From Yamagishiella unicocca (Eukaryota > Chlorophyta > Chlorophyceae > Chlamydomonadales > Volvocaceae), in assembly GCA_003116995.1 (NCBI GenBank), contig BDSL01000019.1, forward strand, positions 1 through 64,000: 64,000 nucleotides of DNA. Reading direction: 5' to 3'. Positions within the stretch are counted from its first letter, which is position 1, and every line of letters begins with the position of its first letter. Both the position numbers and the translations under genes were made by a program. Below, piece after piece: positions 9,601 to 19,255 of this stretch. The notes beneath the pieces were generated by a model. The model searched no databases and was not told the DNA's origin. It was given only the letters and a program-made list of their open reading frames with translations.

Positions 9601-12600
9601 CGATTAAGCAGCGCGGCACGATCCTGCGCGGATGGGGTGTAATGGGGGTCAGGATGGGGGCCAGCAGACAGTCCGTAGCATTGGCCGCCACAACCGGCAG
9701 TAGCGGAAAAGCTGTGCGCAGTGGGAGGAGTCGAGGCGGCGACGGCGGCGTTCACTGGGATCCTGGAGTTGGCAAAACGCTCCACATCCCTTGCCCGCAT
9801 GTCGCTCTCACCTTGACGCTCATCTCGCCCGTCCATTTCTCGTGGTGAACCTTGCGCTCCACGTACACGCGTTGCTCCGGAACCGGGCTGTCGGTGCCGT
9901 ACCACCTGGTGAGGGGGCGAGCGGCGCAGCGGCACGACGCTCATCGCTCGAACCGGTAGTGCTGCTGGATGGGCACCACCTTGTTGCAACATGTCGTACG
10001 GCAGGCTGTGATTACTGCACGAGTAGCCAGTTGTTCCGCCCCATTTCTCCGCCAGCCTGCTCCGCGCCAGCTACCCCGCCCCACCACCGACTAGTCTTTT
10101 TTCTCTTCCTCCTGATGTCCGCATACGAGCTCCCTTGCTTCCCCACCTCCCCTTCTCACCTGATGCGCACGAGGCTGGCCCCGTCGCTCCGCTCCAGGCG
10201 CTCGTGGTAGACATCCAGGTCCGTGGTGTCGAAGTAGACTGACGCCGTCAGGGAGCTCTCGCACAGCTCTGTGGGCAGGTCAAACACGCCCCCGGCCGCA
10301 ACGCTCGGGCCGCTGCAGGGCTGCTCCAGCTGCTGCACCGGGTCGGACCTACAGCAGCGCCAAAAACAGGGAGCATTGAGCAACACATACATGCAGCAGG
10401 CACCTGGCGGGAACTCATATGTGTTTTAGGCCGTGCTCCAGGGTGGGACACGGAGTGGACCCACGCTTCTATTGAGCTGGGCTTTCCGCGCCCTTCCTCC
10501 TTCACACTCTCCCTCCCTGGACGGATCGGATCTCACTTGCGGCCAAAGATGAGCAGCGGCAGGTGCCGCACGATGGCGGTCTTGACGCGCAGGACGTCCC
10601 GTGGGTCGACCCAGTACTTGGTGGTGCTCCTGGGAGGGATGCGGTGGACACGTGCAACGGTGCAGATAGACAGGTGATACGGCAAGTTGTAGACAGCACG
10701 GCCACAGTAACAGTAACATGGTGGCCATCTATGACCTTGCAGGTCCATACCGCTATTCCCATACACGCGGGGAACGGGACCTCTTGAGCTACCCTTGAGC
10801 GCGCTCCTTACCTTATTGCCTTGAGTTTGCTCTTGAGTTGGACCCTTGAGTATCCCTTGAGGCACGGCCTTGAGCACTCTCTTTCGCGTGGAGGGTTCAA
10901 ACCTAAAGGGTTACAGAAAAGGACAGCCCTCAAGGCCTCCTCAAGGGTGTCCTTAACAGCCTGCTAAAGGCTCACCGCTAAAGAGTCGCACACTAAACTC
11001 AACGGACCCCCAAAGAAGCGGCTAAAGGTGAGAAGAAGGAAACATCTTAACGGACCAAGCAAACAAGCATACGAAACGTGGTACATCACATTGAAATCAG
11101 TAAATAACTAGCGCACGCTAGCATACAGCACGCTACCAATTGAGTGTACGTTGGTGTACCAAATATCTGCCACATGTCTGGCACAAGAATGTTTGTTCAA
11201 GTCACCCTGCCCATGTCAACCGCCAGCAGCTTATGTAACCCTACAAGTCGTCCTGCATATTAAGTGCTTACGTCGTCCTGCTCACTTACACGCCTTCTTG
11301 CCCGGCTTATCCACAGCCTTGGCTTTCTCCACACCCCCACTGTCACCGGTAATTTATGGCCTTGCTTCCCGACCGGAGCAGCCCCCCCACCCCGTGCGGA
11401 ATTCCGCAGCCGCCTGCTTGGCCTTTTCGCGGGCGCTGCACCATAAGCACATGTGTCCACCGGCAGGGCAAAAAGGCCCCCTGGCCCATCACTGCTGCCC
11501 ATTTCCTCTTCATCGCTCCATCGCTGTAGACCTTGGCCGCGGTCTTGTTCACAGGAACTGCACAGGAAACCGGAGAATATGATATGTAATTATATGGTAC
11601 AGAGTATGTGCAGGCTTCTGCTTGTTGCGCAGCTGTAACGGCTTACCGTTTGTTGCAGTTGAAGCCTGAGATGCTCCGGTAAGGTGCCGCGGGGCTTTGA
11701 CGAGTACGTTGAATTGCAGTTCACTCGAGCAGCTAGATTGCTCCAGGAATAAAGGAGTCGGCCTGGTGCTGGGAACCAGCGGGTTGATCTCGCCATTGAG
11801 GACTTGCTCGAATCGTGATGCCAGGCAAGCCAACGAGACAAGAATTGCCTGGTCATCTGTATGGATTTGAAGAAATTGCAGGAATCTGTCAACCTGCTGC
11901 GGCCTGACGGCGCGGTCTATTTGGTGCGGCATTTCCAATGAACCCGGTCTTAGTCCAACTCACCGGCAGCCGCAGCAGCTGCAGACTGCATCATTAACAA
12001 CACCAGTCGTCGCAATAATGCATGCTCCATAGTTGGCGTCTAAGTGCTTCATGGCCAACTTCAGGTCGGCCTCGTCCGTGAAGATTATCCTGTCCGCAGG
12101 CGTCGTCCCATAGCCCGGACAACCAGGGCCAAATAAGGTTATATGGAAAGTCACGTAAGGTTCGTCACCGGATGTGAGGGTCAGTCGTTGGGGTCAGTCG
12201 TTGAGGTCAGTCGTTGTCAGGTCAAGTCCGGTCAAAGTCAGAAGTCCGACGCTACGAGTCACTACATGAGCAGCCTTTAGTCAATGTATCTCAAAACTAT
12301 GTAAAATAAGAGTCCTTGTGCTATTCGATTATACTATCCATTACACTGTCAATGTGAGGAAGCGGGGGGGATCCGTACAACCCGGCCCAGGGGCCGGGTT
12401 GTACGGACATTTGAGAGGAAGCATTATGATTCAGACCGTCCTTCGATCTTGCTTTCAACTTTGCTTTCAACTTGCTTTCAATCTGTATCAAACATGTAAG
12501 GGCGCACTTTAGCTGTCCTTGAGCCGGTCTTAAAACTGTTCTAGAGCTGTCCTCTTGAACTTTAATCCTTCTTAGGAGCTGCCCTTGAGCTTATCCATCT

Positions 12601-14574
12601 TTAGCAGTTCCCTTACGATATTCTTGAGCGTCCCTTCTGTCGTCTCTGGGGTGAACCCCTTTAGCATTCCGCCAGGTCTCTTGAGCTGCAGGCAAAGGGC
12701 TGCTAGAGAGTCCCTCAACAGCCCCTCAAGGGATGTTCAAGAGATAAGACGCCTCCTCAAGAGACGGCCGTTCCCCGAGTGATACACGTCGCCAAGCACC
12801 TGTCCCACCTCTTGAACTGGTGGGGCGGCACCCAGGGGGCCTTCGTGGCACCGAAGCCACTGGCCTGGTTCTCCACGACATGCCGTACCATCTCGTACAT
12901 GTCGGACAGGGCCGTCAGGACCCTGTCGTACGTGATACTGCCCTGAAGGTACTCCTGCGGTTGCACGGCAGCATAAGGCCGGCTGTTCGCACACCAACAC
13001 CTCGCCTAGCGGACGCAGCAGTACGCGTTGGCAAGGCAGACCGGCGAGGGCTGCACTGCAGGTAGCAGCGTGAATTAGCAAAAGTACGGCGCATCAAACA
13101 AACATGCAGGCGTGCGCACCTGTACGCGTTGCTGGTACACCCGGCGGGTCTCCAGCTGGGCCAGCCCGACTTCGGGGCTGATGCCTTTTGCCGGCGGACG
13201 CAACCCATGGGTCAGTGGGTCGCCTGTTCGTGCGGTAGGCTCTGCAGCGGGTGTGTCGTACTCCATAGCCAGGGTCACAAACTCTGTTCGGGCGACGTGG
13301 GTGGATGGAGGATGAGTTGGAGCCTAGTTGCCCAGATCTTATCAGGACGGCCCCAAAACACGAGATCATTTACAGAAAGGCACTTTCTCACCCGGTGAGT
13401 TGTAGCGCTCAAAGGACTCAAGCTCCACCAAACGGGAGCCTGCGGGGCGAGCGGGGTGGGTTTCGGACGGCGCGTCAAGCGGCCAACGTGGGACAGCCGG
13501 TGTGGACTGTGGGAGGAGGATGGCAGGTATCGTCCCCCGGCAAAGATCGTAGGAACCCGTACCCCTCAGGTCCAGCGGTCGCGCACCTATGTCGTCGCAC
13601 TCGCCCCGCAGCTCCAAACACAGCGCCCGCAGCGCCGCCGCCGACGCGGCGCCGGTGCCGCTACCAGCTTGGGCGGTCACTGGCTGGTCATTGCCGGCGG
13701 ACGCAGCCCTGGATTCGCCCGCGGACCTGGCCTCCCGCTCCTCCATCAGCGCCTGGCGGTGTGCCGCCTGCAGCCGCTCCGCTGCGTGCGCCAGCCTCAT
13801 GCCCAGATCCTCCAGCGAGCCAGTCAGGAAGCGACGCACGCGGGCCAGCTCCTGTGTATGGGAGGAGGTTTAACGGTTACAGTGGGTTCCAGACCAAGAG
13901 GTAGGACCATCGGGTCGTATCGGGCACATCGCCTGACACTGAAAGATGGTGGGGTTCAAATGGTGGGGTGATGCGTTGTGGGGGGCGTCATTGATCAATC
14001 CTACAAGTGGGTCGTACGTAATGTGTGAGACAGCGCGTGTGACAACGCGTGTTGGAGAGGGGCACCATGCAGGGGTCACTCGTCACCAGTCCCTCCCGTC
14101 CTTCCCTCCCCGTTCCCAACTTGCCGCGAAGTAGACCGACAAGAAGGCATCGCCCTGAAGGTACGACATTTCTTCGGCGGCTTCGGAGCGATCCTTCCCC
14201 TTGCCGTCCCGTCCGCTGTTGCTTCCGTCGCTGCCACTCCCGACGGCCAGCTGCAAGTAGCACAACAAGCTCGTAGCTCTCCAGGGGCCGCGGAGCTTGT
14301 ACGCTGAGTCCGCCACGTCAGCGGCACCGGTGCCCATGCGGGACAGGACCGTGTCCTGCTCGGGGGCGGCGACCTTGCGCCCGTTGCGCCCATTGTCGCA
14401 GGCGCGCCTTGGAGAGAGCTCCAGGAGGGCCCGCAGGGCGTCGGTCCTCAGCGCGTGGTGCGCCAGGGAGGGCGGCAGACGCTGATCGGCCAGCAGCGCC
14501 AAAGAGCCAGTGCGGTGCAGCTGGCCGGGAGTAAGAGCGGGGCTGCCGCCAACCCTGGTTTCTGACCTCGACAT
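6621..14574 (-). CDS. VTC4: VTC4-type polyphosphate polymerase, copy A
   Basis: This is a vacuolar transporter chaperone catalytic subunit. Such proteins polymerise ATP phosphate into polyphosphate and thread it into acidocalcisomes or vacuoles. In-phase exons, 5' to 3': 13851-13587, 13439-13392, 13283-13120, 12954-12809, 10629-10537, 10348-10160, 9905-9812, 9623-9459, 9329-9193, 8948-8846, 8760-8533, about 7940-7768, 7341-7178 and 6815-6621. Tunnel-domain residues are kept: TTKYWVDP, LVRIR/WYG, VERKVHHEKWTGEMSVK, VLRTECRRSAF, VRISLD, VLEIKLQ and PKFSKFLHG. EPKTFFA joins AERTFLAWLNIAV at the start of DUF202, whose three membrane helices end at the stop in 6621. The N-terminal exon near 14574-14120 (LTPGQLHRTGSLALLADQRL) aligns with copy C, but I found no phase-0 donor joining it to ELARVRRFL. 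The 5' end of the EPKTFFA exon is also unresolved. The intron between 12809 and 10629 is swollen by a CACTA-like insertion. The SPX-like part (ELARVRRFLTGSLEDLG, then EFVTLAMEYDT) lacks the usual lysines. Confidence 0.85.
7418..7462. repeat. Short tandem repeat 'ggattgcggctctagg', three copies
   Basis: A 16-base unit occurs three times in this intron of copy A and twice in copy B (about 21,384-21,415). It is a copy-number difference between the two duplicates. Confidence 0.75.
7504..7752 (+). mobile_element. SINE-like element, longest copy, with empty site in copy B
   Basis: The insert is about 249 bp and flanked by CGACCAG at 7497-7503 and 7753-7759. Copy B has the uninterrupted site cgaccgg at about 21,452. 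The 3' part holds the conserved core 'tcaggcgatgcgcccgatgg', then 'ctggggcccactgtaac', then a tail of tac triplets. At least seven other copies of the core occur in this window. The unit ends in a triplet tail, copies vary at the 5' end, and the insertion has a short target duplication. This fits a SINE or a non-autonomous LINE-like element. No RNA polymerase III A or B box was recognised with confidence. Confidence 0.6.
11255..12160 (-). CDS. Putative ORF carried by the CACTA-like element
   Basis: Open frames on the minus strand look like exons. One around 12154-11964 includes ADRIIFTDEADLKLAMKHLD and ends before a GTGAGT donor. A second around 11900-11650 includes DDQAILVSLACLASRFEQVL. A terminal piece near 11330-11275 reads EKAKAVDKPGKKACK before a stop. 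I recognise no domain and no transposase DDE motif. The joins were not proven, so this may be an eroded transposon gene or captured host sequence. Confidence 0.3.
12178..12225. repeat. Three direct copies of 'ggtcagtcgttg' inside the CACTA-like element
   Basis: The 12-14-base motif is repeated three times in a row between the putative ORF and the right end of the element, and a related motif follows (gtcaggtcaagtccggtcaaagtc). Confidence 0.7.
13871..13956 (-). mobile_element. SINE-like element, 5'-truncated copy, absent from copy B
   Basis: About 86 bp interrupt an intron that is uninterrupted in copy B (gaggaggttcaaatggtgg at about 25,612). In the minus direction the insert carries the core 'gtcaggcgatgtgcccgata' and the 'ggaacccactgtaaccgtta' tail region. 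A possible short target duplication ggtt flanks it. This is the second insertion of the family dated as later than the A/B duplication. Confidence 0.6.
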
Positions 14575-16017
14575 GGGTGAACTTACGTGGTTGAGGTTTA
14601 GGGTTGAGTTGAAGTAATGAATGGGGCCCGGGTCTCTCCTAGGCGCCAGTATGCTGCAGTATGGTTGCAGAGCTGGTCGACCGTTTGTCCTTGGTATCAG
14701 GATAGAACCTATGAAGCATCCGGATAGAACTCGTTATATATGCCAGTACGGCAGTGGAGCCAGTTCACGTCAGCGAGAAGGCAGAGTGAAGGCATGTACC
14801 CCATCGAACATTCAGGCAACTCCTCACCCTGTCAGCCTCAAACAAGTGGCGAACCTGCAGGTGAGACTGAATGCCATATCAACATACAGGACACAAAACA
14901 AGCTGCGTCGTGGGGCTCATAGCTTTCGGGGATGAGATAACTGTCCAATGTTCTCTTGCGCGCCGCGACCTTCAGAGTTTTCGTGCGCCAACAATAGCGG
15001 TCGACCATAACCTTACGAATCGAGTAAGACTCTACGAAACGTCTGAGCCTGTCTGAGCTCTTACTTCGAGTTGGGTCGAACTTTAGCATTATGAACTGGG
15101 ATCACAGGTAATCGGGACTTTTCGGGCGGGGCCCCGGCGCTCAGCGCACCCTAGGGTTGCCCCTGTCCGCCGTCGCTCCGTCGGTCGCTTCGTCTGTGTG
15201 TGTGTCCGTTAGGACCAAACATAATAACTGGATCAACTGGGACCTCCAATAAAAACGCAGTCTGGCATCCTTTATTCGCATTACAATTTTGCGGGCGTCT
15301 TATCGCGGCAAACCGTTTACTGCTGACCGTTCATCAGTCAACCCTCCACTGATCTCCACCCACTCCCACTCCCCCCGATATCGGTCATGCCAACCGCAAG
15401 GCCCATCAATATCACGCCCAACTTACGGGCCGTAACATAAGATTAATGGTTGCTGCGATGCGGGTCAGTTTATTCGCGACGACCGACGAGCACTGTCGCG
15501 ACGCAAGTCGCGTCCATTTCATTCCTCAATAGGTGCCATAATATAATCACAACACTATAAATGCTGCGGCGTTGGTCGAATTGCGACTTCGTCCGTCGAA
15601 CGTGCTGAAATGACCTCGACAACTCGAGCGACCTCACCGCGCGAACTATCAACCCCACTTCTGCGCCCAGTGCTTAAGATTGCTGCAATGCGATGGTTAC
15701 AATGCGCCGTGTCGGCATGCGCTCGTTCTCTACTCAAGACGAAACGCGCAGTGCTGTGCCCCATATCGCCGCACGCCTGCAGTCAACTCCCCACTCTGAT
15801 CATCCATCATTAGCATCCCTACCATCCCCAACAAGGGACAGAGCGCTTTGTCGGTCAAAGCTGGTTGATATAGGCCCCGGGAAACATTTCCAAGGAGAGC
15901 CAGCCCATCTCCATGGTCTCCTCATTCACCTGCACGCACTTGCGAAAACGACGGGGAAACTTTTGGACTTTGGGTCCTTGTAACCCTGTCCCAGTAACGA
16001 TTCACTAGACACCGATT

Positions 16018-16250
16018 CATAGTTGTTGTTGTAACGATTACAGTGGGTTCCAGACCAAGAGGTAGAACCATCGGGCGCATCGCCTGACACTGAAAAAGAC
16101 GGAGGAAACAAAGACCGACATGCACCGGAACAAAGGCAAACCACCAGAACACCAAAGCGACAGGCTGTAGGCACACTGAGCAGCAACCAGCACCCCAGGG
16201 GGAATTTGCACTAGAGGCTCCCCTATCAGGAACTGGCCACCAACCAACCT
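16018..16250 (-). mobile_element. SINE-like element, second long copy
   Basis: Read on the minus strand it contains the core 'gtcaggcgatgcgcccgatg', then 'gttctacctcttggtctgga', then 'acccactgtaatcgttac' and an aac triplet tail at 16,020-16,036. Upstream similarity to the 7504 copy ('ttccccctggg', 'tggtttgcc') extends for about 150 bases more, so the full unit is about 230-250 bp. Confidence 0.6.
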
Positions 16251-17069
16251 AACAACCCATCACCCGACGAACCAGTGAAGCGCCGCAACGATGCAAACAA
16301 CGGAACCAGCCACCTCTCATCCCATAAGGCACGGATCCCAAACAGGGCTCAACACGCCTATAGAGCCGGAAAGTATGAAGCACAGGAAACCCCGCTCCCC
16401 AAGACAACTCAGGCCGATCACGAATCCACCAGTACCTCAGCCGTACGTGGCGAATTGTGTCCCCAGCGCGTCTGCCTGCCACGCCCCAGCGCCGGCACGT
16501 ACGTTTCACCGGCACTGGTTCCGGAGCCAGGACATCTGCGTTCCCGCTTGTATGCTGTTGCCGTAACTACAGCGCCTCTGTTGCTGTTAGGATTGATTGC
16601 GTCATGGATTCGGTTTCCACTCGTTCCGACAACGATGGGGACACGTGTGAATCTCGCGATTCAGGTCGGGCGCAGGGCCCTTCTGACCAAATCCGTAGGT
16701 GCCGCAGAGTACTTAGCGGAACCACGCCTCATTCCTCGGCGTGGTTCTTCTGCTTGGTTGTTTTGGTTGTGCTTCTACACAATGTAACACACCGCGCTTG
16801 AAGAACGCCCGCGGCTCCTTGCTGCGTGAATAGGTCACTAGGTCGACGCAGCCGCAGTCAGCGCCGCCTTTACGTTTGGAACTTGAGACCCTGCAGCTTG
16901 GTAACCTGCAGCCCGCCTGCCAGTCCGCGGGGCTGTGGTGCCGCGCGCCCGCGCCACCCAGCAACAGGTCGAGAGCAGAAGAACCACCTCTGGTCACTCG
17001 CACCCAGATTACCATATTGCAAACATCGCAATTTACTGCGCATCGCCGGCCTGTTGAAACAGTCTTACT

Positions 17070-17240
17070 TCTGGGATTGTTATTTCCGCGCCGCCGCGCC
17101 CTTGACGACTTTCTTGTGCACTACCTGCCTCCTGGCTGCACCTTGCTTCAGGTCGCGAGCAGGGTTGAGGACCCGTATGGCAACCTCCTGCCGTGGACTC
17201 AGCCTTCGGCAGGAGTACGTGAAGCCGCGCCTCAACGACC
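17070..17240 (-). CDS. Possible terminal exon of an unknown basic protein
   Basis: A minus-strand frame ending at a TAA near 17,080 reads EVAIRVLNPARDLKQGAARR then QVVHKKVVKGAAARK. It is bounded upstream by an in-frame TAG near 17,245 and could start after an acceptor. The lysine/alanine-rich tail recalls basic nuclear proteins, but there is no family match. It may belong to the surrounding mobile DNA. Confidence 0.2.
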
Positions 17241-18339
17241 CTGCCTAGCGACCTAGAGCCGCAACACGAGCAACACCTCCACATCCACGAAGACCATCTA
17301 CCATCAGTAGGCCTTCTCCCGGCGGGCATCATGCTGGGGGGAGGTTTCCTGAGTCCACCTGGGTTTCCATAGGAAGGGGCAGTATTGATAGCGCTACACT
17401 GCGCGCTCGCGAGGTGAAGTTCCGGGCAGTAAGCCCCCCAGCCGGCAATGAGACCACGCGAACCGCTCCCTTAGCACGTTTCGTTGCCCTACCGGCCAGG
17501 TGGACTCCGGGAACATATCTTCGTCGTTTTGAGGTGGAAGAGTGAGCCGAACATGAGCCTCGCAAGTGCCGTGACAGTTGCTGCCTTGAGTGACTTCGAG
17601 TTGACTTGGCTGACGTTGTGCTGTTTGGTTTGCTGATATTCGCCGTCCCGTTTCCGATAATCCATGATGTCATGCCCGAGATCTGCCGCCGGTCACGCCC
17701 TATTCTAGCCAGCTACCGGGGCTGCGGAGTTACGAAGTAGGTAAATCGCCCCAGCCGGTGGGGTGTTTACGAACGGACAGGCGCGACAAAATGTGTTTCA
17801 AAAGGTCCGACACCTTGGCACAGGAGTCCCCCGATTACCTCACTCTCGCATAGACTATAGAATAGCGGGCTAGCATCGGTAGGTCGAGCTTGCGGTACTG
17901 CACGGAGTAGGACGATCGCATTCCGGACGTCATGTTGGCGAGACATCAGTAGGCTGATCCTAAGACTGCCTGAGCCTCTGCAGCAATTTGTACATGGGCT
18001 TTGCTGTTCGTAGCCGGAGAAGCAGATTGCCCCCCTGTGGCCTGCACTCACTCAGGGCTTGTGGGTGTTTTCTGCCTTGGAGTGTGTGTGAGATCGTTAG
18101 GAACAACCGCGTGCGTGTGTCCCCCACACGTGGTTGTGGGGGGAAGTGTTACACCTGGTGTCGGCGACAGGTGATGCCTGCTGTGGGGCATGACATGCCA
18201 CGGCCTCCGTGACACTGAATCAAGTAATACGGTCATAAGACAGGACATCAACTTGCCCAGCTCGCCGAACGTCACCCAACATACATTCGTACTGACAATG
18301 TAGAGGCCTAGCCCTTTTACAGGCTTTAAGCCTGCAACC

Positions 18340-19245
18340 CTTGTCAAATACCAGGTCGCATCGGTAACTTTGATGCTCTATCTGGGCCTCCTAACTGTTC
18401 GGATCAGGATTCCTTTACGACTGGGAATCTGCTCCTCGATAAATCGCTGGCGCTGCGCATTGTAGGGAGGCTAAACTCGCGTCCGGCAGTGCCCGCGTAT
18501 TGCGTTTTGGGGTCCCGACCCGCCTCCGGATTATCAGTCTCCGCTTCCGATTATCAGTCTCCGCTTCCGCCGTCGAACCCTGTAAACCTGAGTTGCGAAT
18601 ACCGATACTGCTAGGTACTACTGTCTCGTGTCCGCCTACTCACGACGGGCACAGGCGCCTCAGCACACACCCAGCTAGTTTTCTTTGAAGGTGCCAGTGC
18701 ACTTCAGTTTGGTATCGCGCGCGACCTTCGAGTCTCGGTTGCCTCTTCCCAAATCCTACAATTCATGATGCCCAAGAAGAATGGTACAGACAAAGCGACC
18801 ATACAGGTCCTAACTGATACGCTTGGCTTCCTGAAAGGCTTGAACCCCGGTGAGCCGCTCTTTTGATTTTTCGCGGCCCCGTTGTGACTTCGTTGTCTTA
18901 ACGCTCGTCGGTCACTGAGTTTGTAGACGAATCGATGACCGACGGTATACCAGGTCGCACCGGTTACTTTGACGATCTGTACTTCCTAACTGTTCGGATC
19001 AAGAGTCTTTTACGACTGGGAATTTGCCCCTCGATAAAGCGCTGCAGGGAGGATAAACTCACATCCGAAAGTGCTCGTGTAATGCGTCGTAATGCGTTTG
19101 GTGGTCCTATCCCGCCTCCGGATTATCAGTCTCCGCTTTCGCTATAGAATCCTGTAAGTTGCGAATACTACTCTCTCCTGTCCGCCCACTCACGACTGGC
19201 ACAAGCGCCATAGCGCACACTTGGCTAGTATTTTCTGGACGTACT
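18340..19245 (+). repeat. Pair of about 330-bp direct repeats
   Basis: The block at about 18,345-18,700 and the block at about 18,945-19,240 share 'ataccaggtcgca', 'cctaactgttcggatca', 'acgactgggaat', 'cctcgataaa', 'ccgcctccggattatcagtc' and 'agcgcacac..ggctagt' in the same order, with indels. The left block has in addition a tandem doubling of 'ttatcagtctccgcttccga' at about 18,530-18,570. The two blocks are about 600 bases apart. Confidence 0.8.
18766..19149 (+). CDS. Possible two-exon ORF of unknown function (mobile-element related?)
   Basis: A first exon MMPKKNGTDKATIQVLTDTL then GFLKGLNP ends at a GTGAGC donor near 18,850. A second exon after 'gtttgtag' near 18,926 continues in phase as DESMTDGIPGRTGYFDDLYF then LTVRIKSLLRLG, down to a stop at about 19,147. 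The second exon lies in the right-hand direct repeat; the left-hand copy is frame-shifted. No domain is recognised. It may be a decayed transposon gene. Confidence 0.3.
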
Positions 19246-19255
19246 TCAAATTCGG

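Larger units (their letters stand above)
10764..12781. mobile_element. CACTA-like (EnSpm) DNA transposon, 2018 bp
   Basis: The ends are inverted: the left starts CACGCGGGGAACGG and the right, read inward on the other strand, CACTCGGGGAACGG, followed on both sides by a CTCTTGAG motif. A 3-bp duplication ATA flanks it at 10761-10763 and 12782-12784. Copy B shows the empty site cccATAcacgtagccaag at about 24,506. CAC termini, 3-bp duplications and many subterminal repeats (cccttgag/ctcaaggg within about 250 bp of both ends) are hallmarks of the CACTA superfamily. It sits in a VTC intron and is oriented neutrally to its exons. It is too short for a full transposase, so it is probably non-autonomous. 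Confidence 0.8.
14954..19255. other. 4.3-kb segment in the A duplicate with no counterpart in B
   Basis: The A and B flanks match up to 'ctgtccaatgttc' (14,941-14,953 and about 26,626-26,638). They match again from 'ccgctgg' (19,256 and 26,641). In B the two are adjacent, so A has gained, or B has lost, 4.3 kb. The segment contains a SINE-like copy, a pair of about 330-bp direct repeats, a possible two-exon ORF and otherwise short frames only. The ends show no clear terminal repeats. It may be composed of several nested insertions. Confidence 0.5.

Noticed and set aside
10761..12784. Reading the flanking ATACACG as a 7-bp target duplication (hAT-type)
   Set aside because: It would leave four unmatched bases (AGTG) at the right end. 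The 3-bp ATA model gives 14-base inverted ends with one mismatch and CAC termini, and agrees with the empty site.
16722..16760. Inverted repeat 'gaaccacgc...gcgtggttc' as a terminator
   Set aside because: There is no adjacent gene that it could end, and such short palindromes are expected by chance in the mobile-DNA-rich block.
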